Below are positions 57,081-64,000 of a DNA stretch of 64,000 nucleotides, piece by piece. Numbering within the stretch: position 1 is the first letter of the stretch; each line of letters starts with the position of its first letter. This DNA comes from Streptomyces cinnabarinus (lineage in GTDB: Bacteria > Actinomycetota > Actinomycetes > Streptomycetales > Streptomycetaceae), in assembly GCF_027270315.1 (NCBI RefSeq), contig NZ_CP114413.1, forward strand, positions 2,418,001 through 2,482,000. The letters are read 5' to 3'. The position numbers and the translations under genes are program-made. A model generated the notes under the pieces. It was not told where the DNA came from, did not search any database, and worked only from the letters and a program-made list of their open reading frames with translations.

Positions 57081-58121
57081 ATGGCATCGATCGCCTGCAT
57101 CCCCTCGGTCCCGGCGCCGGGGGACGCCGCCGAACTCCGCGACCGGGCGCGCGGCGCGCTCCTGGGTCTGGCGGTGGGCGACGCGCTGGGCGCCCCCGCG
57201 GAGAACATGAAGCCGTCGGAGATCCGGGCCCGCTGGGGCCGCATCACGGGCTACGTGGCGGAGCACCCGTCCGGCACGGATGACACGGAGTACGCGATCT
57301 TCTCCGGGCTCCTCCTGGCCCGCCACGGCTCGGCACTGACGCCCGCGCATGTGGAGGCGGCATGGCACGAGTGGATCGCGGACCGGGACGAGGGCCCGTT
57401 CCGGGGCGCGGGCTTCAGCGAACGCGGCACCCTGGAGAACCTCCGCCGCGGCCTGGCGGCCCCCATCTCCGCCCAGCACCGCCATGCCTGGAGCGACGGA
57501 CTGGCGATGCGGGCGGCGGTGTTCGGGGTCTACGCCGCGGGCCGCCCCGCCGAAGCGGCCCGCCTCGCGGCCATCGACGGCTCGGTCAGCCATGACGGGG
57601 AGGGCATCTACGGCGGCCAGGCGGTGGCGGCGGGTGTGGCGGCGGCAATGGCCGGGGCGCCGACGATCGCGGTGATCGCCTCGGCACTGGCCGTGGTCCC
57701 GGACGACTCCTGGACGGCCCGCTCGCTGCGCCGGGCGGTCGCGGTGGCCCACCGAGGCGAACGGGCCGTCCGCTCCGCGGTGGTGATCGGCGGCTACCCC
57801 TGGACCGACCTGGCCCCCGAGGCCGTCGCCCTGGCCTTCGGCGCCTACGCGGCGGCCGACGGCGACTTCGTCGATGCGGTCCTGACCGCGGTGAACATGG
57901 GCAGAGACGCCGACACGACGGCGGCCGTGGCAGGCGCCCTGTCGGGCGCGACGCGGGGCGCCTCGGCCATCCCCCCGGACTGGTCAACAGCCATCGGCCC
58001 GGCAAGGGGCACCTGCCTCCCGGCGATGCGAGGCCACCACGTACTGGAAGTAGCAGACCTGCTGACCCCGGGCGACCACGCACCGACAGCGACCGCGACG
58101 GACCCGGAGCCCCAGAAATGA
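57081..58121 (+). CDS. ADP-ribosylglycohydrolase family protein 1
   Basis: 346 residues, DraG/ARH fold; family members remove ADP-ribose from proteins, nucleic acids or small molecules with a two-Mg site. GDALG at 33-37, metal motif TDDTE at 66-70 and the late motif NMGRDADTTAAVAG (about 275-288) are all intact. GGAGGAGAGG precedes the ATG. First of six genes joined by start/stop overlaps. Substrate is not known. Confidence 0.92.
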   Translation: MASIACIPSVPAPGDAAELRDRARGALLGLAVGDALGAPAENMKPSEIRARWGRITGYVAEHPSGTDDTEYAIFSGLLLARHGSALTPAHVEAAWHEWIADRDEGPFRGAGFSERGTLENLRRGLAAPISAQHRHAWSDGLAMRAAVFGVYAAGRPAEAARLAAIDGSVSHDGEGIYGGQAVAAGVAAAMAGAPTIAVIASALAVVPDDSWTARSLRRAVAVAHRGERAVRSAVVIGGYPWTDLAPEAVALAFGAYAAADGDFVDAVLTAVNMGRDADTTAAVAGALSGATRGASAIPPDWSTAIGPARGTCLPAMRGHHVLEVADLLTPGDHAPTATATDPEPQK

Positions 58122-59620
58122 CCCCAGAACCACTCCTCGACGAGGGACCAGGCCACCCGACCACCGGCCCACACGTCTCACCCCACCCCACGCCCGAGCC
58201 CGAGCCCGAACCCATCCCAAACCCCCAACCATCTCCAGCCCGTCCGGCATCTGAGGCCGAACCCGAAACCATCCCACCCCCCCACCCACCCGCAGAGGCC
58301 CACGCACCCCAACCACCCCCAGCCCACCCGACCCCCGAGGCCGAACCCGAACCCTTCCCGAACCCCCAACCACCCCCAGCCCGTCCGGCGTTTGAGGACG
58401 AGGCCCCTTCAGGGCCGTTGGGGGTCCAGGGGGCAGCGCCCCCTGGTGGGGTCGAAGGGGCGACGCCCCTGGGGATGGGACGGGTAAGGGCGGCGGGGGC
58501 GAGAAAGGACCGTCGGATCGAGGGACTCCTCCTCGGCCTCGCCGCAGGCGACGCCGCCGGCTGGCCCGCCGCCCGCCACCGAGCCGCCCGCATGCCGGAA
58601 TGGACCCGCCGCCTGACCCGCGAACTCGACACCTTCGCCGAACAGAACGCCACCACCACCCTCCCCGTCCCCATCGCCCTCAACCAACCCCCCGAACCCC
58701 TCCGCCTGGGCCCCTCCGACGACGCGGAATGGGCAACCTTCGCCGCGGAAGCCGTACTGAGAGCAGGCGACGACACCGCCCTGGGCGACCTCAGCAGACA
58801 CCGCCGCATGCGCGCAGCCATCGACCTCACCTGGAACGCCGTAGCCAGCGAGGTAGCCGCCGCAGCGGACCGCGCCCCCGAGATCGAATCCGCCGTACTC
58901 CCCCTGCGCGCCCGCATCTCGGTAAGAGCGGGCCTGGGCAACCTGGCAGCGGGCCTACGCCCACCCGCCACCGGCCACGACAACCCCCACTACTTCGACG
59001 ACGCGGCCTGCATCCGCGCCTGCGTCCTCGCCGCAGCCCACCCCGGCGACCCCCAACTGGCCGCGGAACTCGCCGAGTTCGACGCCCGCTATACCCAGGA
59101 CGGCGACGGGGTCCACGGCGCCCGCGCCATGGCCGCCGCCATCGCCCAAGCCCTCTCCGGCGCCCGCCTGGACACCTGCGTCACCGCGGCCCTGGCAGAA
59201 CTCCCGCCCGAGACGGAGATCGGCCGCAACGCCCGCCACGCCCTCGCCCTCGCCCACGACGCCGACAGCGCCTTCGCCCTCATCCCCCAGCTGGAACACC
59301 AGATCGTCGATCACGTCTACAGCTACGGCATCGCCGCCGCCGAGACCGTCCCCGTCGCCCTCGCCCTCACCACCGCCGCACGGGGCCGCATCGCCGAAGC
59401 GGTCCCCGCCGCCGCCTGCCTCTCCCGGGTCGCCGACTCCGCCCCCGCCCTGGTCGGCGCCCTCACCGGCGCCCTCGGCGGCGGCGCCGCGATCCCCGCC
59501 GCCTGGCGCAACGCCTGCCGCGTCCTGTCCGGCTGCGCCCTCCCCCGTCTGACCGGCACGGACCTCGTGGAACTCGCCGAACTCCTCGAAGCCACGCAAC
59601 CGGCCGGGTCAGGAGGATGA
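58118..59620 (+). CDS. ADP-ribosylglycohydrolase family protein 2, altered metal site and Pro/Glu-rich N terminus
   Basis: 500 residues if it starts at the ATG overlapping the previous stop (ATGA). The first 120 residues are a Pro/Glu/Ala low-complexity region whose DNA contains a repeat; a shorter product from ATG 58475 (MGRVRAAGARKDRR) is possible. The ARH domain follows: GDAAG at 144-148, SDDAEW (D201/D202) in place of TDDT, and LSRVADSAPAL where paralogues have GRDADTT, so one metal-binding Asp is a Val. It may be a weak or non-catalytic member. Same operon as its three paralogues. Confidence 0.85.
   Translation: MTPEPLLDEGPGHPTTGPHVSPHPTPEPEPEPIPNPQPSPARPASEAEPETIPPPHPPAEAHAPQPPPAHPTPEAEPEPFPNPQPPPARPAFEDEAPSGPLGVQGAAPPGGVEGATPLGMGRVRAAGARKDRRIEGLLLGLAAGDAAGWPAARHRAARMPEWTRRLTRELDTFAEQNATTTLPVPIALNQPPEPLRLGPSDDAEWATFAAEAVLRAGDDTALGDLSRHRRMRAAIDLTWNAVASEVAAAADRAPEIESAVLPLRARISVRAGLGNLAAGLRPPATGHDNPHYFDDAACIRACVLAAAHPGDPQLAAELAEFDARYTQDGDGVHGARAMAAAIAQALSGARLDTCVTAALAELPPETEIGRNARHALALAHDADSAFALIPQLEHQIVDHVYSYGIAAAETVPVALALTTAARGRIAEAVPAAACLSRVADSAPALVGALTGALGGGAAIPAAWRNACRVLSGCALPRLTGTDLVELAELLEATQPAGSGG
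58374..58506. repeat. Streptomyces intergenic-type repeat inside the ARH2 N-terminal coding region
   Basis: The block starts CCCAGCCCGTCCGGCGTTTG and ends ACGGGTAAGGGCGGCGGGGG, with two internal hairpins (GGGGGCAGCGCCCCC and AGGGGCGACGCCCCT). This matches my memory of a repeat found in many Streptomyces intergenic regions. A second copy of its left end lies at 58235-58255. Here it falls inside an open frame. The recognition is from memory. Confidence 0.6.
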
Positions 59621-59628
59621 TTCGGCGC

Positions 59629-60807
59629 ATGAAGTCCAAAACACCAGAAAACTCCACAGAGGCGAGCCTGGACGACCGGATCACCGGAGCGCTCGTCGGA
59701 GCCGCCGTCGGCGACGCCCTGGGCGGCCCGGTCGAGGGCTACTCCCCCGAGCAGATCGTCGAACGCCACGGCGGCCGGGTGCACGGCATCGTCGGCCCCT
59801 GGAACGGCGAGGCCTGGCGCACGGCCCGCCCCCTCGCGCCGTACCACAAGGGCGACGGCCACGTCACCGACGACACCTTGATGACCCACGCGCTGATCAG
59901 GGTCTACGCCACGGTCCGCGACCACCTCGACGCCTACGCCGTCGCCGACCACCTGGTCCCCGACCTGATGACGAACCCGCGCTGGATCCCGGAACTCGAG
60001 TCGGAGGCGCTCCCCCTCCAGCGCATCTTCCTCGCGGAGAAATGGCTGGTCACCCGCCTCCACTACGGCCACGTGGACCCCCGGGAGGCCGGCACCGGCA
60101 ACATCGTCAACTGCGGCGCGGCGATGTACATGGCGCCGGTCGGCCTGGTCAACGCCGCCGCCCCGTCCGCCGCCTACGCCGAGGCCCTCGACATCGCGGG
60201 CGCCCACCAGTCGTCGTACGGCAGGGAGGCGGCGGGAGTCTTCGCGGCGGCGGTGGCGGCGGCCTGCGCCCCCGGTGCGACCCCGGACTCGGTCGTCGCC
60301 GCCTGCCTCGCGCTGGCCAAGGACGGCACCCGCGAGGCGATCGAGAAGGTCTGCGAAGTGGCGTCGAGGCACACCGAGTTCGAGTCGGCGCTGAAGCCCC
60401 TGCGCGAAGCAGTGGCCCCGTACGACACGGTGGGCCCCGACTACCGCGCCCCGTCCCTCGGCGCCCGGCGCCCCTCCCGGCTGCACGCGATCGAGGAACT
60501 CCCCGTCGCGCTCGGCATGTTGCTGCTGGCCTCCGGCGACTACCGCCGCACGGTGCTGGGTTCGGTGAACTACGGCCGGGACTGCGACTCCATCGCCACG
60601 ATGTCCGGCGCCCTGTCCGGCGCGCTGGGCCACCCCGTCCCCGAGGACTGGTCGAAGCAGGTGGCCGACGCCAGCCGCCTGGACCTGTGGGAACCGGCCC
60701 GCACCCTGACCACCGTGACGCGCGAGATCTTCGCCCGTGACGTGGACCGCCGCCGCGCCCACGAGCGGGCCTTCGCCGAGCTCGGAGGTCCAGGATGCTC
60801 CGACTGA
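59629..60807 (+). CDS. ADP-ribosylglycohydrolase family protein 3
   Basis: 392 residues, complete ARH domain: GDALGG at 28-33, TDDT at 80-83, and NYGRDCDSIATMSGALSGA (about 305-323). The insert between the first two motifs and the histidine-containing YHKGDGHVTDD segment differ from ARH1. Start is between this ATG and an ATG at 59617 that overlaps the previous stop; AGGAGG is too close to the earlier one and somewhat far (12 bases) from this one. Its end overlaps the next gene by 13 bases. Confidence 0.92.
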   Translation: MKSKTPENSTEASLDDRITGALVGAAVGDALGGPVEGYSPEQIVERHGGRVHGIVGPWNGEAWRTARPLAPYHKGDGHVTDDTLMTHALIRVYATVRDHLDAYAVADHLVPDLMTNPRWIPELESEALPLQRIFLAEKWLVTRLHYGHVDPREAGTGNIVNCGAAMYMAPVGLVNAAAPSAAYAEALDIAGAHQSSYGREAAGVFAAAVAAACAPGATPDSVVAACLALAKDGTREAIEKVCEVASRHTEFESALKPLREAVAPYDTVGPDYRAPSLGARRPSRLHAIEELPVALGMLLLASGDYRRTVLGSVNYGRDCDSIATMSGALSGALGHPVPEDWSKQVADASRLDLWEPARTLTTVTREIFARDVDRRRAHERAFAELGGPGCSD

Positions 60808-62156
60808 CCTGGGTCCAGCCGGAGGACCTGATCGGCCACGAACTCCGCCAGGCGGCCCAGGACGGCCGCGAACCCTCGAGAATCGCGGCCCGCTGGAGAG
60901 CGGCGGGCGGCCTCGACGCGCCAGAACGAGCAGGCGCCTCCCCGGACCGCTCCTCCCCCTACCTCCGGCTACTGGCGGAGGACCTGCTGGACGAACTGGC
61001 GGACCTGCCGAGCAGCTTGGCGGACAGCGAGCCGACCGACCTGACCACAATCAAGGCGATGTGCCCCTCCTGGCCGTCGCGGGCACCGGCCGACGTCCCC
61101 GCCCAGACCCGCCTGGAGGCCGCCTGGCTGGGCAGAGCGGTCGGCTGTCTGCTGGGCAAGCCCGTGGAGAAGCTCCCCCTGGAAGCCATCCGCCAACTGG
61201 CCGGATCGACCGGCAACTGGCCCCCCACCACGTACTTCACGGCAAAGGGCGTCCCCCAGGACCTCCTCGCCGCCCACCCCTGGAACCGCCGCTCGGCCCT
61301 CACCTCCCTCGCCGAGAACATCGACGGCATGCCGGAGGACGACGATCTCAACTACCCCCTCCTCAACCTGCTCCTCCTCCGGCGCCACGGCAGAACCTTC
61401 ACCACCACGGACGTGGCGAGGCTCTGGCTCGACGAACTCCCCGCGGGCCGCACCTTCACCGCCGAACGCATCGCCTACCGCAACCTCCTCACCGGCCTGG
61501 AACCGCCGAGAACCGCAAGCCACCGCAACCCGTTCCGCGAATGGATCGGCGCCCTGATCCGCGCCGACGTGCACGGCTGGACCAACCCCGGCGACCCGGC
61601 GGCCGCCGCCGAGCAGGCCCACCGCGACGCCACCCTCACCCACACCGCCAACGGCGTCTACGCGGCGATGTTCATCGCGGCCACCATCGCCCGGGCGGCC
61701 ACCGGCACCCACGACATCCACACCTGTCTGGCGACCGGCCTCAGGGTGATCCCCCCGCACTCCCGCCTGTCCCGGGCGGTCCACCACGCCGTACAACTCG
61801 CCCAGGAGCACGCGGACTTCGACACGGTCGTGGACGAACTCCACGCCACCCACGGCGGAACCCACCACTGGGTCCACGCGATCCCCAACACCGCACTCAT
61901 CGCCGCCGCCCTCACTCACGCCGACGGCGACTTCACCGGCGCCATCTCCCGTGCCGTGTCCGGAGGTTGGGACACCGACTCCAACGGCGCCACGGCGGGC
62001 AGCATCGCCGGACTCCTCACCGGCCACCCCTCCGCCCTCCCCGACCACTGGACGACCCCGCTCAAGAACCGGCTGTCCACCTCCGTCGGTGACTTCAACG
62101 GCACCGGCTTCGACACCCTGGCCCACCTCACCCACCGGGAGGCGCACCGCCCATGA
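60795..62156 (+). CDS. ADP-ribosylglycohydrolase family protein 4 with an N-terminal extension
   Basis: 453 residues. About 105 N-terminal residues lack similarity to its neighbours (MLRLTWVQPEDLIGHEL). In the ARH domain, GDALG is changed to GCLLG (117-121) and TDDT to EDDD (181-184), while the late motif GGWDTDSNGATAGS is canonical. Such changes are seen in divergent ARH members and might alter metal use or substrate. GGAGG six bases before the ATG, which overlaps the previous gene by 13 bases. Confidence 0.88.
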   Translation: MLRLTWVQPEDLIGHELRQAAQDGREPSRIAARWRAAGGLDAPERAGASPDRSSPYLRLLAEDLLDELADLPSSLADSEPTDLTTIKAMCPSWPSRAPADVPAQTRLEAAWLGRAVGCLLGKPVEKLPLEAIRQLAGSTGNWPPTTYFTAKGVPQDLLAAHPWNRRSALTSLAENIDGMPEDDDLNYPLLNLLLLRRHGRTFTTTDVARLWLDELPAGRTFTAERIAYRNLLTGLEPPRTASHRNPFREWIGALIRADVHGWTNPGDPAAAAEQAHRDATLTHTANGVYAAMFIAATIARAATGTHDIHTCLATGLRVIPPHSRLSRAVHHAVQLAQEHADFDTVVDELHATHGGTHHWVHAIPNTALIAAALTHADGDFTGAISRAVSGGWDTDSNGATAGSIAGLLTGHPSALPDHWTTPLKNRLSTSVGDFNGTGFDTLAHLTHREAHRP

Positions 62157-63046
62157 CGCACATCGCCGTACTCGGCAGCACCAACATGGATCTCGTCGCC
62201 TTCGTGGCGAAGGCACCCCAGCACGGGGAGACCGTCACGGGCCGCGAGTTCCGTACGATCCCCGGCGGCAAGGGCGCCAACCAGGCCGTCGCCGCGGCCC
62301 GCGCGGGCGCCACCGTCTCCATGATCGGCGCCGTCGGCAACGACTCCTTCGGCACCCGGCTGCGCTCCACCCTGGAGCACTCCGGCGTCGAGACCGACCA
62401 TCTGCGCACCACGGAGGGCTCCTCCGGCACCGCCCACATCGTCGTCGACGACGAGGGCGGCAACGCGATCGTGGTGATCCCCGCCGCCAACGGCACCGTC
62501 GACCACCTCGCCCCGGGCGACGAGGGCCTCATCGCCTCCGCCGACGCCCTGCTGCTCCAGCTGGAGATCCCGCTCGCCGCGGTCCTCGCGGGCGCCGAGG
62601 CGGCCCGTGCCCACGGCGTGCGGACGGTCCTCACCCCGGCGCCCGCCCAGCCGCTGCCCCTCGAACTCCTCAACGCCACCGACCTGTTGCTGCCCAACGA
62701 GCACGAGGCCACCACCCTCACCGGCCGTACCGACCCGGGTGCGGCGGCGCTCGCCCTGCTGGAGGAGGTCCCGGAGGTGGTCGTCACCCTGGGCGCGGCG
62801 GGCAGCCTGTACGCGGCCCGCGGCGCCGAGCCGATCGTCGTCCCCGCGCCCCAGGTCACCGCCGTGGACACCACCGGCGCCGGGGACACCTTCGCCGGCA
62901 CCCTCGCGGTGGCGCTCACCGAGGGCCGCCCGATGCCGGACGCGCTGGCCTGGGCGGCCGCCGCGGCGGCGCTGTCGGTGCAGCGGGCCGGGGCGTCGGA
63001 GTCGATGCCGTACCGCTCCGAGATCGAGGCGCAGTACACCTCATGA
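62153..63046 (+). CDS. rbsK: ribokinase (PfkB family)
   Basis: Phosphorylates ribose to ribose 5-phosphate. 297 residues with GGKGANQAVAAARAG near residue 42, NEHEATTLTG and the anion-hole/catalytic motif DTTGAGDTFAGTLAVAL near 240. The ATG overlaps the previous stop (ATGA). Its place after four ADP-ribosylglycohydrolase genes suggests use of ribose freed from an ADP-ribose-like or nucleoside-like source, but other pentoses are possible substrates. Iron boxes in the operon's shared promoter region may control it. Confidence 0.93.
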   Translation: MTHIAVLGSTNMDLVAFVAKAPQHGETVTGREFRTIPGGKGANQAVAAARAGATVSMIGAVGNDSFGTRLRSTLEHSGVETDHLRTTEGSSGTAHIVVDDEGGNAIVVIPAANGTVDHLAPGDEGLIASADALLLQLEIPLAAVLAGAEAARAHGVRTVLTPAPAQPLPLELLNATDLLLPNEHEATTLTGRTDPGAAALALLEEVPEVVVTLGAAGSLYAARGAEPIVVPAPQVTAVDTTGAGDTFAGTLAVALTEGRPMPDALAWAAAAAALSVQRAGASESMPYRSEIEAQYTS

Positions 63047-64000
63047 ACCGAGCCCCGCTGACCGGTCTGCGCGTCCTGGACCTCGCCACCCTCTTCGCCG
63101 GGCCGCTCGCCGCCACGGCGCTCGGCGACTTCGGCGCCGAGGTCATCAAGGTCGAGCACCCGGCCAAGCCCGACCCGTCCCGCGGTCACGGCCCGGCCAA
63201 GGACGGCATCGGGCTCTGGTGGAAGCACCTCGGCCGCAACAAGCGCACGATCACCCTGAACCTGTCGACCCCGGGCGGCCGCGCCACCCTCCTGCGGCTC
63301 GCCGGCACCGCGGACGTGATCATCGAGAACTTCCGCCCCGGCACCCTGGAGAAGTGGGACCTCGGCTGGCCCGAGCTGTCCGCCGTCAACCCCCGTCTGG
63401 TCCTCACCCGGGTCACCGGCTTCGGCCAGTTCGGCCCCTACGCCCACCGCCCCGGATTCGGCACCCTCGCCGAGGCGATCAGCGGTTTCGCCGCGCTCAC
63501 CGGCGAACCGGACGCGCCTCCGACGCTCCCGCCGTTCGGCCTCGCGGACTCGATCGCGGGCCTGGCCACGGCGTACGCCGTCCTCACCGCCCTCGCCGCC
63601 CGCGACCGCACCGGCGAGGGCCAGGTCGTCGACCTCTCCCTGATCGAACCGATGCTCTCGGTCCTCGGCCCCCAGCCCACCTGGTACGACCAGCTCGGCT
63701 ACGTCCAGCAGCGCACCGGCAACCGCTCGGCGAACAACGCGCCGCGCAACACCTACCGCACCGCGGACGGCAGTTGGGTCGCGGTCTCCACCTCGGCCCA
63801 GTCGGTGGCGGAACGCGTTCTGCGGCTGGTGGGCCGCCCGGAGCTGATCGACGAGCCGTGGTTCGCCACGGGCGCCGACCGGGCCCGGCACGCGGACGTC
63901 CTCGACGCGGCGGTCGGCGGCTGGATCGCCGAGCGGACCCGCGAGGAGGTGATCGCGGCCTTCGAGAAGGCGGAGGCGGCCGTCGCCCCGATCCAGGACG
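63043..64000 (+). CDS. class III CoA-transferase (CaiB/BaiF), truncated by window end
   Basis: The first 319 residues are present: GLRVLDLATLFAGPLAATAL at the start, FGAEVIKVEHPAKPD, RNKRTITLNL and IIENFRPGTLEKWDLGW, with the catalytic-type Asp in FGLADSIAGLATAYAV (about residue 165). Such enzymes move CoA between carboxylic acids. ATG overlaps the ribokinase stop (ATGA), so it is the sixth coupled gene. Its tie to ADP-ribose or ribose metabolism is not evident; the rest of the operon may continue beyond the window. Confidence 0.92.
   Translation, partial: MNRAPLTGLRVLDLATLFAGPLAATALGDFGAEVIKVEHPAKPDPSRGHGPAKDGIGLWWKHLGRNKRTITLNLSTPGGRATLLRLAGTADVIIENFRPGTLEKWDLGWPELSAVNPRLVLTRVTGFGQFGPYAHRPGFGTLAEAISGFAALTGEPDAPPTLPPFGLADSIAGLATAYAVLTALAARDRTGEGQVVDLSLIEPMLSVLGPQPTWYDQLGYVQQRTGNRSANNAPRNTYRTADGSWVAVSTSAQSVAERVLRLVGRPELIDEPWFATGADRARHADVLDAAVGGWIAERTREEVIAAFEKAEAAVAPIQD

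Overview
The window is high-GC actinobacterial chromosome, almost certainly Streptomyces. It has dense GC-rich genes with GTG, ATG and TTG starts, many 1-8 bp start/stop overlaps, an ANTAR regulator of the PdtaR type, a twin-arginine nucleotidase and secreted chitosanase and trypsin. The order polA - oxidoreductase - thioesterase - branched-chain amino-acid (Liv) transporter - pdtaR - pyk - chorismate mutase - chitosanase - gltD/gltB - VIT - ADP-ribosylglycohydrolases agrees with what I remember of the S. coelicolor SCO2003-SCO2031 region. That comparison is from memory, not from a search.

Layout. 1-5 kb: the start of polA (leftward), an FdhF/YdeP-type molybdopterin oxidoreductase, a hotdog thioesterase and an anchored secreted protein. 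5.2-11 kb: the complete livK-H-M-G-F ABC transporter with an internal hairpin after the binding protein. 11-12.8 kb: pdtaR, an unusual short tRNA with a Leu(CAA) anticodon, a strong terminator and a LAGLIDADG-type protein. 12.8-27 kb: pyruvate kinase, a SIMPL protein, a secreted nucleotidase, a decarboxylase/N-hydroxylase pair, PepN, a receiver-only regulator, chorismate mutase, an AraC regulator divergent from a GH35 beta-galactosidase, a trypsin and a metalloprotease-like protein.

28-38.6 kb: a compact copy of the KstR2 regulon of mycobacteria and rhodococci, which degrades steroid rings C/D (the HIP pathway): two SDRs, echA20, ipdA, ipdB, ipdC, fadA6, kstR2, ipdF, fadE30 and one short acyl-CoA dehydrogenase. 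Gene order is nearly that of M. tuberculosis Rv3548c-Rv3564, but fadD3 and some fadE genes are missing and no upper steroid-ring genes are present. Two palindromic operators sit in its two divergent promoter regions.

38.6-49.5 kb: an orphan cytochrome b (QcrB paralogue), a VWA protein, a rhomboid protease coupled to a GH46 chitosanase, then a probable exopolysaccharide locus: a GH113-like hydrolase and a DUF2334 deacetylase-like protein on one strand, and divergently a small membrane protein, a BcsA/IcaA-like GT2 synthase, a UDP-GlcNAc 2-epimerase and an anchored sugar-binding-like protein. 49.6-56.8 kb: glutamate synthase (gltB, gltD) and a VIT/CCC1 iron/manganese transporter with tandem iron-box-like sites. 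57-64 kb: six translationally coupled genes: four divergent ADP-ribosylglycohydrolases, a ribokinase and a class III CoA-transferase (cut by the window end). I see no CRISPR array, insertion sequence, integrase or phage gene.

The best candidates for undescribed biology are the coupled ADP-ribosylglycohydrolase/ribokinase operon, the exopolysaccharide locus, the orphan HIP-degradation island, and the short-arm tRNA-Leu(CAA) next to a free-standing LAGLIDADG protein.
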